A stretch of DNA of 64,000 nucleotides from Gonocerus acuteangulatus (GCA_946811695.1 OX328131.1:15216289-15280288); one strand, 5' to 3'; positions 45,028 through 57,164 are shown, numbered from the stretch's first letter. Numbers and translations are program-made. Notes: a model not told the origin generated them from the sequence alone.

Positions 45028-46215
45028 ATCAATACTTTTTGTAAGTAAATTTACAGTTCACACCTCAGGAACTTAACTATTCTGTATTTTGGTCGTTTCT
45101 GTTCGTGCAAAGATTTTGTTCGTGCTTGCAGGAACCTGACCTTACGCACTGACGACGATATTTTCTTTTCTTTTTATAATATTAATCCTTCTATAAACAT
45201 GTTCTAGTCAGGAAAGACATTAGCCTTATCATGGATAGAAAAGGGTGGTAACCTATAGCTAACCCATCCTAAAATTCATTGTCAATAATAAATGGACGTT
45301 AAAATTTATATAAATAAATATATACAAGTTTGAATCATTTCGATATAATTGTTTTATTTTGTTTATTTTTCAAAAAGGTTTAATTTCTTGGATTTTAAAT
45401 AATAAATACTTTTAGAAAAAAATATTGAATAATAGAATAAATATAATAATAATAATAATAGGCAATTTATTAATTTAATACAAGGCAATTTAAATTACCT
45501 ATTACCTAAAGAAAATAATTATATGCAATTTAAATTGGCAATTATATTACTTTGGAAACATTTTTAGGGTTATTTTAACATTTTGAAATTAATAAAGGGA
45601 AAGCTGTGTAGTTTGGGGCGGAACTGGAAATCTATACCAAATCTGGGGGGGGGGCGAGGTTGTGAGGGTGGAAGGGATGTAAGCCCACGTGGCGAGGAAT
45701 AAGTTAGATCCTAGTGGCCTACCTTGTGGGACTCCTTCTTCAACCTCTGGGAATTCAAGTCTTCAAAAATTCACAAGCCACACGACCATTCGTCCAAGAA
45801 TAACTATCTCGCTCTCTATTTTCCACTCTATTTCTCTCTCTTTCTCTCTTTTGGTCCCCTTTTGTATTTGTTCATCTATTTCCTTGGTTTTATGTTCCTC
45901 ATCCGTGCTAAAGCCGGAACAAAGCCCGAGGCTTAGAGCTACTAAACTTTACTTAATATCCCATGTCTTTGGATTTTAAGGGCTAGGCTGTCCTCTCTAA
46001 AAGTACGGCTTATTAGGATGAAGTGCTTATGTGTAAATGGTGACCTGGAGAAATAGGTACACTTCAGCATTTAAACTTTTTTTGTTGTTGTAGGTGTTAT
46101 TTGAAGATTCCTTTGTATATGTGACACATTAATCATTGCACGGGCTGAGCTAAGACTTCACAAGGCGCAACTGTCATTGAAAAAAATATTGTTAGCATTA
46201 AACTGCCAAGAATTA
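45028..46215 (+). other. Mostly unrecognised sequence
   Basis: A diverged copy of the CCTATCCTGGCTAGAAA repeat lies at 45224-45305. The frame at 45689-45979 contains DPSGLPCGTPSSTS, which I cannot place with confidence. A TCTC-rich stretch lies at 45810-45850. Confidence 0.4.
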
Positions 46216-46217
46216 TC

Positions 46218-46615
46218 AAATAGCTACAAGACGTGACACAAAACAGGATAATGATATGACTGACTTGCTAGGCGCGATATTAGGACTACAGAACGCTTAC
46301 AATCCAAACCCACATAACACAAAAAATACGAGAACGGACTTACCAGACGAACAAACTGATAACAATATACTGGCTCCCAGAAGAATAAGACATTGAACAA
46401 AATACAATAGTTGACAAGATAGCCGAGAGTGCACCAACATCAGGATACACACTACATAACTTAACAAGGTATGCAAAACAGGGGAAAAAACAGTTAAAGT
46501 TGCAGAGATCCTGGCACGTGACAACAGACAACAAACCAAGAGAAATTAAACAAACAGTCTGTGAATGGACATCCAGCATAAGGCAAACTAGAAAGAAGTT
46601 GTCTTATGCCGCTTA
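46218..46615 (+). pseudogene. Decayed coding sequence, unknown protein
   Basis: Two adjoining + frames read like protein: MTDLLGAILGLQNAYNPNPH...NNILAPRRIRH then stop, and, after a frame change, TIVDKIAESAPTSGYTLHNL and TRKKLSYAA ending at TAA 46614-46616. The terminal TAA overlaps the TTAA at 46613-46616 that borders the piggyBac-like element. I do not recognise the family; it resembles no cellular protein I know. Confidence 0.4.
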
Positions 46616-46616
46616 A

Positions 46617-48006
46617 CCCTTAGAATGCTAGCGGATCTGAGAGGGACCGACCGCCGGGTGCTACGAGCTTTGAGAGCCGATCCTACCCCCAGTGCTAGCC
46701 TATTTTCCACCCTCCGCGTGGGACTTTGGTTTGGAACAAGACTATACTCAGTCAGAGCTCCCGCCTTGGGTCGCTCTTATTACGTAGATATATAACAGGG
46801 GACATGCAAAATTGCTTGTTTTTTGTTGTAATTTAAGATGCTAATTTCATTAATTGTGTGTACTTTAGTGTGACCTTTTCAATTATTATAACAAGTTTCT
46901 TATTAAAATTAATAAATAAACAGTTTCTAAAATAATATTTCAATTGTTTCCGAAATATTTTAGTTTTAAATTTAGCACCATTAGCCCTGTTAGTATGAAT
47001 CCACCCTTTTATCAAAATATTCATGAAAACACTTTCTCTTCTCTTCATTTTACCCATTTTATGATTTATATCATTGTTATGATTCTTCAATTTATTTAGT
47101 AATTTTTTTAAAATATTGATTGATCTTTATTGATAATTTACAATCTGTACAGTTATGTACAATAAGTAATTATTTAGTAAATAACTGGGTCTTTTTTTAC
47201 TAAAAACTAATCATTTTATTTTTATATGCAACTCATAAAACTGGTTACGTCCAATAATTACTTGCTGGGAAAAAACAACACTTTTTTAAAATTTGTGTTT
47301 TGTATTTATTTTAAAAACAAATTTATTTATAATAAGTAGTATAGGCGCTAATGACCTACATGTAGATGCGCCGTAAAAAAATAATAATAAAAAAAATAAG
47401 TAGTATATTAATTACTATTAATTAGTAAATAGTAATATAATAATAAAGTAATGAATTAGAAATAAATAGTAGGTATATAGCAAAAATATTAATAATAAAC
47501 ATATAAATATAAAAATAAATAATAAACCAAAACTAGTACTGAGAAATATTTGTTAGGGTCATATTTCCCCACACCTAATTTAGCCTAAAGGTGGGAAAAG
47601 GTTTAGCAAATTTTAGTAAAGTGTCTGCAAACAATAGAAATAACAACCCAACCCCTGCAGGTAGCCGCCTTGCTACAGTCTGAATTGGTGATAATGGACC
47701 TTTCAGGTGGTCTAGGACACTCCGCTCGAGATAAAGTTAGCTTCCACTCACAATAAAACCGGGAAAAACACACGTAAAGCCATTCTTCTGCTATCTAACG
47801 GATAGCTAAGTAACTAGACTAGTTGTACAGCGTGATACAAGAGATCTCTGGGCTTTCTGGAAGCAGAGATTATACAAAGAATATGAAAACGAATATATTC
47901 GTATGTCGCACTCTGAGGAATGTCCCGGCTGCACGAATATATTCGTGCTTCGCACTCAGAGCATTTTTTTATAGAACGAATATATTCGTTTATAGCACGG
48001 AAAGGG
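46617..48006. mobile_element. piggyBac-like non-autonomous element, TTAA-bounded
   Basis: TTAA (46613-46616) is followed by CCCTTAGAATGCTAGCGG. The other end reads GCACGGAAAGGG followed by TTAA (48007-48010). TTAA targets with CCCT...AGGG ends are the piggyBac hallmark. The right subterminal region has three CGAATATATTCG palindromes (about 47889, 47934, 47978). The interior contains a SINE tail (47342) and no transposase frame. The ends match only partly, so two separate elements remain possible. Confidence 0.55.
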
Positions 48007-48177
48007 TTAAGAATAGGCCATTCACGGCTAACTCACTCATATCTCATGAAGAGACAGGACAGACCGAAATGAGAATTATGTAATACTCCATTGATAATAA
48101 ACACATTTCGACTGAATGCCGATCGAAAAAAAACTAAGGCTTACCGGAAACCATGACTCAACTACTCTCAGAAGGGA

Positions 48178-48234
<57 letters not shown>
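48178..48234. repeat. (TA)n microsatellite
   Basis: Perfect TA run next to the transposase relic. Confidence 0.9.
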
Positions 48235-48237
<3 letters not shown>

Positions 48238-48238
<1 letters not shown>

Positions 48239-48994
48239 GCAGGGTGACCCCAAAATAAACGGCCAACCTTTGGGAATCGCTGCAGGTTAAAAAAAAAAAA
48301 GAAAGAAAAAAAGTCCTTTGGCATATTTCTCGTTTTTGCTTCGTTTCCGAGAAAAAACACAAAAAACCTAAAATACACTTGTAAATAGGCATTCCTTCAT
48401 AATGCCTATATAAAAATAATTAAAAGTATACGTTTTATCTTGTACCCCCTCTACCCAACTCTTAGCCCCATCACCACCTCCTTTAATCCCCCCATCCAAA
48501 AATATAGGAGTGAGTATGCCTCTGATCTTGAGTGGAATAATGAGATAAGAGGTATTCATTTTCTGACCCTTCGACTTAACGCAGAGTCTTTCCACGCATT
48601 CCTCTATAATATACTGTCGTTGTTCTTGGAGGAAGTCCTTTTGGCACAAAGATTGGGAAGCTGGTTCCAAATCGACAGTTGTCCAGCCCACTACGGTAGA
48701 GCCGTCCGTAATTGGTTGGACATTAACCCCCCAGGGCGTTGGATAGGACCTGGTGGGCCGGTATCTTGGCCGACTCGAACTTCAGACCTCACGCCCTCGC
48801 ATTTTTTCGCATGGGGACAAATTAAAGATTTGGTCTACAGGGAGCCCATCGCCCCAAGGGTGCACCTTATCCGTCGCATCAGTTGGGCCTGGGAACAGAT
48901 TACAGTAGAGCAATGCACAAATACCAACAAGTCTGTCAATGTGCGTTGTGATGCCTGTGTTCCTGCCAGGGGCCAAACTTTTGAACAGTTTTAA
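48238..48994 (+). pseudogene. Tc1/mariner-superfamily transposase relic, C-terminal half
   Basis: A possible terminus, CAGGGTGACCCCAAAATAAA, starts at 48240. The frame from 48440 encodes WFQIDSCPAHYGRAVRNWLD, GRWIGPGGPVSWPTRTSDLT and PSHFFAWGQIKDLVYREPIA, ending at a stop at 48994. The D-x-x-P-x-H-Y, GRWIGRGGPVxWPxRSPDLTPxDFFLWG pattern is the second half of the DDE domain in a transposase family very common in arthropods. The part with the first catalytic Asp is missing or unreadable. Confidence 0.8.
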
Positions 48995-49361
48995 AAATGA
49001 TTGTTATATTATATATATTCTTGATCTAAGGTGAAGCGGTTTCTGTGGTTTAGAATTGGATTTAATCGTTTCCTTGATAAATATATGAATACAGAATGAT
49101 ATGGTATAAGAGGAAGCAGGCTTGCCAACCTCCCCTTCCTTCCTGGAGAAATGCCCCTTGAAAAATGCAACTTCCTTTTAGAATATTCATGCAGGTATAA
49201 CTCCATTTCCGGAGGGTTCCTCCTTTCTACAGCTTCTTCTTGTATCATGATTGAATAACGGCTATTTCAAAATTAATATAGAGTTTTTAACATTGTATAA
49301 TATTTATTATATCGAGCTTAACAGTTGTAAATGTTACTCCTAATGAAAGATAAACCCAAAA

Positions 49362-50136
49362 GGGTCTTTTTGCGAAGACCACATCCAGTTACTTTTGAAG
49401 TAGCAGTAGTGATTTATAGTTTTAGTATTTATAGTTACTCGTACTCGCTGATAAGCTTACAGGTTCTTTGCTGGTTATCTACTACTACTTGACTCGTTAT
49501 CTACGGTTATAATTCATACTAGTTAATGGCAAGCAATATTTATTAATAAAAAGGTTAATATGATCAAAATCAATTCTCTCAACTATGAAAAAAGTTATTA
49601 AGCATTAAAGTTGACTGTTTTGCAGGTTATGAAGGATAACAAACAACGATATTTGTAAACAAACATATTTTATTCCTTTTCTCTCTCTCTCTCTCGTTTT
49701 TAGATATTTTACCTTTATTAAGCATTACATGCTATGCGTTTCCGCTCGCTCAAGAAGATATCAAAACTCTAGTCAATCCAACTCGCAATTAATAGAATTA
49801 TATTAATTGTAGTGACTCTAGTCTATCCAACTCGTTAAAATTAATAAGATTCCATTAATTTTTCTGAGTAAGAAACCAATCCCCTTTTCTTTGTCAGGAA
49901 CATCGCGAACTAATTGTAAAAGACTCATTTTTTCTCACTAACATAAGCAGAGCTTTTTCATAAACAAAAGCTAATTCACTGTTGAAGGTTACTTTACTCC
50001 CAACAAAAACCAATACAATTGGCCATCGGAATCCTCCAATAGGTAGGCAAAGGAGTTATGCGCATGCGCTGAATCACTGATACAATCACTACTGCTACTT
50101 CAAAAGTAACTGGATGTGTTCTTCGCAAAAAGACCC
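49362..50136. mobile_element. MITE, GGGTCTTTTTGCGAAGA family, 8-bp TSD
   Basis: The element is 775 bp; inverted ends of at least 53 bp start GGGTCTTTTTGCGAAGAC. ACCCAAAA is duplicated at 49354-49361 and 50137-50144. Inside are the TTACATGCTATGCGTTTCCG / TCGCTCAAGAAGATATC module and inverted ACTCTAGTCAATCCAACTCG copies. No transposase. Sister copy at 57541-58293. Confidence 0.92.
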
Positions 50137-50384
50137 ACCCAAAATGTTTTGTTTGTTGACACCAGTGCATTTTCTGACGCCATCTGTTAGAAAGCGTTAT
50201 AGCCCGCCCAGTTTGATGGAAAATTTCACATCCGGCATGCGTGAAATGCTGACGAAAATATTCCCGCTGATTCCGCCGTTTGCGTTCCTATTTCAACAGC
50301 ACGCTATGTAAAACTCAATATACAGGGAGTCCCGCATTGAGATGTCATAACTTTACGGGTTTATTCTGCACTTCATTTGTAGTT

Positions 50385-50825
50385 CAGGGGCGCAAAAATG
50401 AGCGTCCTATCTCAACATGTAGCGGAGCTATTTGTCTATTTTTAAAACTATTTTTTTTTTGTATCGTAAATAACGACCACATTTTCAGAATCTAGATTCC
50501 ATTTCCCATAAGAAACTCCCGCTTTGAAATATTGTCATGTAAATTAAGAGCTATACTAAAAGCCAGTATGTTATGTTCTTATGTCATCTTTCACCCTTGA
50601 TTTCGAAGTGTCTCCCTTCTCTTAATCTGGGCAAAAAGTGTGTGTACCCAGTGTGGGAAGGATGGGACATCATCATAATCGGGTGAAAGTAAATAATGTG
50701 TTCAGAATGGTTCCTTCACGCTAACGCACATTTAGAGGTCACAACAATAGTTTTGAAAATAGACAAAGGTTTGAATAGCTCTGCTACATGTTGAGATAGG
50801 ACGCTAAAATACCTCAGAGTGACCT
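50385..50825. mobile_element. Inverted-repeat element, GCGTCCTATCTCAACATG
   Basis: GCGTCCTATCTCAACATGTAG (50403) and its inverse (ending about 50806) form about 60-bp imperfect inverted arms around 300 bp of non-coding sequence. No target duplication identified. Confidence 0.5.
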
Positions 50826-50879
50826 AGTAAGTTATGTTATGTAAAAATCTAAAAAAATTGGCAGAGCACATGGGATACC

Positions 50880-51300
50880 GTAGCACAGGAGAACAAATTA
50901 TATCACATAAAAAAGGAAGTAAGACCATGGAAGACATCTATCAGATCATCGAAAAAAGAAGAAAGAGTCCTGACTCGCCTTAGAATCGGACATACTAGAA
51001 TAACTCATTCATTCCTGATGTCTCGAGACGACCCACCTATCTGCATAAAATGCCATGAAAGAATCCCCGTGCACCACCTTCTGGTTGACTGCAGAATTTA
51101 CGAGAAGCAAAGAAGAGAAGCTCAGCTATCAAATACAATTAGTGAAATTCTGGCGGATCATCCCAACCAAATCCTTAAGCTTTTTGGAATTTTTAAGCTC
51201 CACAGATTTAATAGATAAAATTTAAAACTAACTAGCACTAAAACCCACAACCAAATCAGCTGTGTTAAAAAAAAAGAAAAAATTAGTAATAAATAAATGA
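50880..51300 (+). pseudogene. LINE ORF2 C-terminus and 3' end
   Basis: Encodes TRLRIGHTRITHSFLMSRDD, CIKCHERIPVHHLLVDC and a stop at about 51218, then a 3' UTR with an A-rich tail by 51300. Same LINE superfamily tail as at 27880 and 29780 but a different lineage; 5'-truncated. Confidence 0.75.
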
Positions 51301-51309
51301 AAAAAAAAA

Positions 51310-51420
51310 AAAGAATGCATGTGTTTGTGTGTGTATATGCGAGGGTATGTGTTTTGTGTGTGAGTGTGTGTATGTATAAATGTGTGTATATATGTATATG
51401 TGTATGTGTGGGAGTGTATA
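51310..51420 (+). repeat. TG/TA-rich microsatellite
   Basis: GTGTGTGTATATG-type simple repeat. Confidence 0.8.
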
Positions 51421-51424
51421 GATA

Positions 51425-51600
51425 TACATATTCTATTTAGTTGAGAAGATATGGTCGACCGTTCGGAAGTAGGAAGCGTAGATCGTCGGGGTTTCGGTCA
51501 GTGTTCTTATTCGATAAAACACATTTTATTTGCTAAAATGTATATTTATTGCCGCCAACGTTTCGGCTTGCTATACAAGCCATCTTCAGGGCTGTAAAAA
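51425..51600 (-). repeat. Penelope-like remnant with degenerate hammerhead (minus)
   Basis: Minus strand: CAGCCCTGAAGATGGCTTG-TATAG-CAAGCCGAAACGTTGGC (51554-51594), then AATAAA and CACTGACCGAAACCCCGACG. Stem II, GAAA and the stem I ends are kept. The core CTGATGA is CTGAAGA and the cleavage triplet is GTT, so self-cleavage is unlikely. Confidence 0.65.
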
Positions 51601-51638
51601 CATATATGGTATAACAATCGTAAGGACAGAAACAATAA

Positions 51639-51641
<3 letters not shown>

Positions 51642-51714
<73 letters not shown>

Positions 51715-51755
51715 TAGAAACATTAACATAAATATGAGTACCTATATGCTTGAAA

Positions 51756-51812
<57 letters not shown>

Positions 51813-51904
51813 ATAATAATAGCAATATAAATAAATATACCTGTATAGTGACATACCTATTGCTAGAAACATTAACATAAATATGAGTACCTATATGCTT
51901 GAAA

Positions 51905-51935
<31 letters not shown>

Positions 51936-52025
51936 TAGTATAATAATAGCAATATAAATAAATATACATGTATATGGTATCCAAGCGAATGCAGTACAAG
52001 TGTCATAGTAACATACCTATTGAGA
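51642..52025. repeat. Poly-A run, (TA)n and 150-bp tandem duplication
   Basis: A homopolymer of about 70 A (51642-51711) is followed by two copies of GCTAGAAACATTAACATAAA...CTTGAAAATATAAATAT plus a TA run (51712-51860 and 51863-52020). The open frames here are simple-sequence artefacts. Confidence 0.85.
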
Positions 52026-52426
52026 TATTCTATTTAGTTTCAAAAATTATTAAATAACTCCGAGAAAATCAATAAATAAACAAACACTTCATTACTAAAA
52101 AATTGCATCATTATTCGCGAATCTTAAATTTAAAAACTAGTGGATTAATTACTAATACAGCAGTACAGCTCCTAGCTCTTAAAACATGTGTTTAATGACC
52201 GCTTGGTGGTTGACAACACATTAAAAAAAAAAAAAAAAAAAAAAAAAAACCCTAAAGTTATGACACATACTATACTAATGCTCATCATTTCAGAGCAAGA
52301 AAAACTTGGAGAGTTCAAGAAAGGGTGAGTGTGTTCAATGTTTATCGATACTTATCTTTGTCAAAGCTAACCATGAAAACCATGTGAACTATATAACATT
52401 GCCTTTATCTTCTTGCGATAAACCCT

Positions 52427-53325
52427 GTAGTCGGAGAGCTGGCAACGCACATTTCATGAAGTGCTTTATGCACCCTGAAATTTTGCTATAATGTACCTCT
52501 TGGGTAGATAAGGTACATATGTGTTTCCCGGACATACCTTGGTGCACCAGGTACTGCGTATAGGGGAAAGGTACAAAACAATATTGCCTAAAAATAGAGT
52601 TTTATTCAGAAGCCAACTATTATTAATGAAAAAAATTGCGAATAAAGGCAATTTTAAAATTAATAATAAATAAGGCAGACACTTAAGGGGGTAAAATGTA
52701 AATCTAAAAAAACAAATTACCTAGTTTTTATTTTTAATATTAAATGCAGTGCTTTATTCACGCTGCGATTTAAACAGCGTCTTCAATAAACATATTTGAA
52801 AATAATTACAAAAGGGCAGACACTTTTGTGGGGTTTAATTATCAGGAAAAATAAAAATAAATGTTGCCTATGATAGACTGCAATACACTGCGCGAAACCG
52901 TAAGAGTGAATGACATCACCGCGCAGTTGTGGTTATTCTCTGCGCTCTCATTGGTTCTTGTACAACTGTTCCGGTTTAAATGGCAGCGTGTATAAAACTC
53001 TCATTTAATATGAGAATAAAAACAATTAATTTTTTTTTGTTTACGTGTTATACCCCTTAAAAGTGTCTGACGTATTTATTATTCATTGTAAAATTATCTT
53101 AATTTTACATTAAAGATAGTTGGCTTCTGATTAAAACTCTATTTTCGGGGAATATTTTTTTGCACCATTCCCCTGTGCGCAGTACCTGTTACTCCAAGGT
53201 ATGTCCAGGTAACAGATATTTGCCTTCTTATCTACCCAAGAGGTATATTATAGCAAATTTTTAAGGTGCATAAAACACTTCATGAACCGTGCGGTTACTG
53301 GCTCTCGGACTACTGTATATATTTT
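52427..53325. mobile_element. Element with about 205-bp terminal inverted repeats
   Basis: The left arm (52427-52635; GTAGTCGGAGAGCTGGCAAC, ACCTCTTGGGTAGATAAG, AGAAGCCAACTATT) and the right arm (53110-53325) are inverse copies with moderate divergence. The inner 470 bp include TGCGCGAAACCGTAAGAGTG and no transposase frame. No clear target duplication, so it is older than the MITEs with exact duplications. Confidence 0.8.
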
Positions 53326-53329
53326 GGTA

Positions 53330-54010
53330 GTATTGAGTGAGCGTGGAAACTAAAAAGAGCAAGGAGTTACTGATTTTCCTGAGTGGTCGTTTGCTTACAA
53401 TTCCGTTCTATTCTTTGCATTATATATGGTCTTATGTCGAATGACGATTGAGCGAAGGAAATGCCCCCAAGCACTGTCATTGCAAAACCACAGACGTGCC
53501 TTCGCTGAAAATGAAAATATTTTGATGATAAGACGTGAAAGAGTGGGATTACCCCCACTCCTTCCCCACCTGCCTGAGGGTCCTTAAAAGTGCCGTTAGA
53601 ACTCCAAGAGGTAGAGAGGTGGGGAATTTTTCATTTCTCCCACTGTTTACCTTGCGGAAAAATTATCTCCGCCCGAGGGCCACGGGGGGGGGGAGCTGCA
53701 TTTTCCCGCAATCTCTCCATCCCGCTTTCCGTGTTTATCCTCCATTACTGTTGAGGAAATCCGCGGAAGAAGCAGTAGAAGAAGAAATAGTAAGGAAGAA
53801 AACAAGTTATAAATCCACCGATATAGGACTTTAATAAATTACTAGGGGTGGTAGTGGTGGGGGTAAGGGGTGACGGAAATAGCCGAAGGGCTTCTCGGCA
53901 AAGATCGGCTCTAGCGAACATCAGTGCACCTCCGACAGCTGGTGAGGGTGGTTCTTGTACTCGTACACAGTTCACGTGGCTATTCTTCTCCTATTTTTCC
54001 GTCCTCTAAT
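53330..54010 (+). other. GC-richer non-coding stretch
   Basis: Higher GC and more CpG than the surroundings, with CCCCCAC and G-run tracts and a GTAAGT at about 54012. It could be a promoter with a first non-coding exon, but nothing decisive supports that. Several short frames have no recognisable motif. Confidence 0.3.
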
Positions 54011-54795
54011 GTAAGTCATATTTTCATTATCTAATTTTATTTTATCCATAATAATATGTTTCCCTATAATTATAATATCATAGGCTATGATATTACTGGA
54101 ATTAGGTCTAAACTACATTTAAACTTTAAAAAACACAACAAAAAGATTTCGTAAATATCATAGTTTTTATTTTATCATTCGCTCTAGAAAAAACGAGATT
54201 AACGTCCTTCTGTATTAATTACATTACACTAACAAAATCTAAAAATTATAATTACATATGAAACTATTTGGAAATAATAGAGAAGAAAGGAGAAACACGC
54301 ATAAATCAGATATTATGGTGAATGTTGTTGAAGATCTAATAAAATGGAATAACCTGACCTCTAAAAAAAAAGAACCAAAATAAAAGAAAATTAAATATTA
54401 TAACTATCAAAATACATAAATTGCATAAATAAAAGAACAAATACAAAGGTAATTTATATTACAAAATTAATGAGTTTTTAGATTTTCAAATAAAAAAATA
54501 TTTACAATAATAATATAAAATGAAAAATATTAAATACAGTAACAATATCAATAAAGTATACCATGTTGAAATAATATGGATAATAAAACACATTAGATTT
54601 AGGGTTATAAAGGTAAACGGAAGACTAGGAACTGTAAATAATCACTTTTTTACTCATCAAAGAGGCAAAAATATATCATCATCGAATAAATTAAATTAAA
54701 AAAAAAATAAATAGAGTAAAATATAAATTGATAACTAAAAGTATAAAATAATAATAATAAAAAAAGTATTAAATAGAATAAGATTAAAAAAAAAA
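54011..54795 (+). other. AT-rich sequence, no feature seen
   Basis: Low-complexity AT-rich DNA; nothing recognised. Confidence 0.5.
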
Positions 54796-54797
54796 AT

Positions 54798-55009
54798 GTT
54801 GGGTCTCCCCGTAGTCAAGTGGCTAGGAAGCTGGATTCTCTTGCGGGAAGTGTGGGTTTGAGTCTCGCTTAGGATAGGTTGACTTTTATCAGCAATGGGT
54901 TCGGTGAAAAAATTTGCTACCATGGGTGTTTAGGAAGGGATGAAATATGTTGATATCCGGCGCTAATGACTTAGAAGGAGATCCGCCGTCAAAAATAAAA
55001 AAAAAAAAG
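54798..55009 (+). repeat. tRNA-derived SINE, GGCGCTAATGAC tail family
   Basis: The head has GTAGTCAAGTGGCTAGGAAG (A-box region, tRNA-Glu-like) and GTGTGGGTTTGAGTCTCGC (B box). The body has GGTTCGGTGAAAAAATTTGC. The tail is GGCGCTAATGACTTAG...ATCCGCCGT plus A-rich sequence. The head also occurs alone at 38060-38140, and the tail alone at 12185, 31928 and 47342. This is a second SINE family, distinct from 15859-16213. Confidence 0.87.
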
Positions 55010-55355
55010 CGTAATATCTCCAGTGTAAAATTTATTATAACAAGAGTAGAATTTATAATGGTAAGGCAAACCGAAATGTAACCAAAAATTTAAATCGAGC
55101 ACAATGATACCGCTGTCCATTTTTTTCTGACAAAACGTATTAAACTAACAATCACTATTGAAATAGTAATCGATGATGATGATATTAATTTCTTTCTTTT
55201 TTAGATTCCCGCAACTTTGTCGATGGTCTCGTGTACCAGTTTAATATCACAGATATTCAAAAATAAAAATAACTAAAATAAAATAAACAAATAAAACATG
55301 AGTCCACGTACTAATAGAAAATAAAAAGATAAATAACATTACAAATTAATTTAAA

Positions 55356-55541
55356 AGGAATAGTTTTAGGCAAATAAAACGCTATTACAACTAAAATGAA
55401 ACACGAGTTTTATGAGCTAAGTTATCTTATTTAATTTATTTTTAAGGGTTTCAAGACACATTTTTACCATCAAATAAATATGTCGGGGGGGGGGGGGAGC
55501 TGCAGACCCCTCAGTCTCCCCCCCTTATATACGCCCATGCT
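55356..55541. mobile_element. MITE fragment, CATGGGCGTATAT family
   Basis: Right two-thirds of the element: ATAGTTTTAGGCAA, a G-run, GAGCTGCAGACCCC, a C-run and TTATATACGCCCATG. The left end is lost. Confidence 0.75.
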
Positions 55542-55778
55542 GGTAACCTTTAGATAACGGGGTATCTCTAGGATATGTCCTTCTTGACACTGGCCGGAGC
55601 GACCCAGCGTCAAGAAACATTTTCCTTTGATTTTCTTATCAATTGCTGTACGTATAACATATTGTATGTCAGGGACCATGCTATAATAAACTGAAAAAAT
55701 TATGTAGTAGCATTAATTTTGCTTAACGCAATAAAATAACTACTTATCTGCCGCGACGAAGCACGGGTATTCGGCTTG
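55542..55778 (+). mobile_element. Helitron 3' fragment (diverged)
   Basis: Matches 21140-21364: GATAACGGGGTATCTCTAGG, CTTCTTGACACTGG, TATAATAAACTG, and an end CCGCGACGAAGCACGGGTAT then CTTG. The terminal CTAG has decayed. Confidence 0.7.
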
Positions 55779-55987
55779 TAGTAAATATTTCCTAAATTAA
55801 ATAAAGCCAGTAAAGCTCTTCTGTTTTTAATTATATATGAATCTAATTTGTTATTTATCCAATTAATTTTGTAATTAGAATGTCAAATATGAAATGCTGC
55901 ACATTTTAAATGCTAATACAATATTAAGTTTAAATTTCAAATCACTCTCTTTATTATTTGCTTTTATATTTATATATATATGTTTCT

Positions 55988-56575
55988 GGTACTTACGTAT
56001 TAGCGTCAAAGCAGGTTAAAGAGCCGGGTCTCAGAGAACTGGATCTACACCGTGTCAGAGATCTGGATCAAGGAGTCAAATCAGATTTCGCCAATATGGC
56101 GACGGGATTATCAACGATTTAGGTTAAGATATAATCTTTAGCTAGCGAAAAGCACTTATATTAATAGCATAATTGCTATGCGTTTCCGCTCGCTACGCTC
56201 GCTCAAGATTATATCTAAACTCTAGTCAATCCAACTCGTTGATAATATAGATCAAGGATGGTTTTTCGCTGGATAATGGACTGATAAACAATTTGGCATC
56301 GCTTCGAAAAAGTAGCTTTCATCCTAGCTATTCTGATGTCGCTATCTCGCACAGAAACTGAAATCGCGTAACAAAAAAAAAACAACAACAATTGCGTGGG
56401 TAAATAAAACACAAATGAATTGCGTTAAAAAGACAAAGGGAACAAGATGGCTACTATAAACACAATAGATGATATCTCTGATAGTGATTGACCAATAGAA
56501 ATGCGTTATCCATGATCCAGATCTCTGAACGAGACCCGTCTCTTTAACCTGCTTTGACGCTAATACGTAAGTACC
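55988..56575. mobile_element. MITE, GGTACTTACGTA family, 8-bp TSD
   Basis: The element is 588 bp: GGTACTTACGTATTAGCGTC at the left and its inverse at the right. ATGTTTCT is duplicated at 55980-55987 and 56576-56583. The arms include GAGATCTGGATCA-type sequence. The interior has TTAATAGCATAATTGCTATG and CGCTCGCTCAAGATTATATC, the shared module. Sister copy (decayed) at 17050-17709. Confidence 0.92.
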
Positions 56576-56835
56576 ATGTTTCTTTTTCAATTTCTTCGCT
56601 GTGGTTGAGATGTTAAATTTGTGAGACGGCTTGTCTCTCCAGCGGTGCTGCTTCTGTCCATAGTACAAAATTTCGGTGGAAACCACCGCTGTCCTTTATG
56701 TTTGGAAATGTAATGACAACCAAGAGTGGAAGAAGAGTTTGAAGAAGCCTGAGAGGAATCCGGCGAAATATTGCTGTACGTGAAGAAACAGCACCACTGG
56801 AGAGAAGAGCAATCTTCCCAACCAAACTTACATTT

Positions 56836-57110
56836 TTGGAGCGAGATTGGGTCAGTGGTTCGGCACTAAATAATATTGTGGAGGGCCAGAGTTCAAAACT
56901 CGGGGCGCACTAAGGAATTTATATTCCAATGTTGTCGTTATATGGTCGGATTTCGGGATGCCAGACTGGCCCAAGGCCTCCCAGACTTGTATTAAGGGGA
57001 ATTACTTGTAACCGAAAAATAAAACACTGCCTCCGTAGTGTGCAGTATGGCCGAGAAGCTGACAGCTCTACTGTATCTGCCCCTGTGGGACCTCGCGGCC
57101 TGAGACGAGA

Positions 57111-57115
<5 letters not shown>
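56836..57115 (+). repeat. Diverged tRNA-derived SINE
   Basis: GAGATTGGGTCAGTGGTTCGG and GAGTTCAAAACTCGGGGC are worn A and B boxes. The body shows GGCCCAAGGCCTCCCAG, CTGTATCTGCCCCTGTGGG and CGCGGCCTGAGACGAGACTGA, parallel to 15859-16213. The tail runs into a (TA)n tract (57116-57160). Confidence 0.7.

Positions 57116-57164
<49 letters not shown>

Noticed and set aside
52300..52325. A 30-nt mini-exon (TTTCAG ... GGTGAGTG) before the inverted-arm element
   Set aside because: Splice-like strings this short are expected by chance, and no flanking exons were found.
53330..54010. CpG-island promoter of a downstream gene
   Set aside because: Slight GC and CpG rise only; no coding exon follows within the window.
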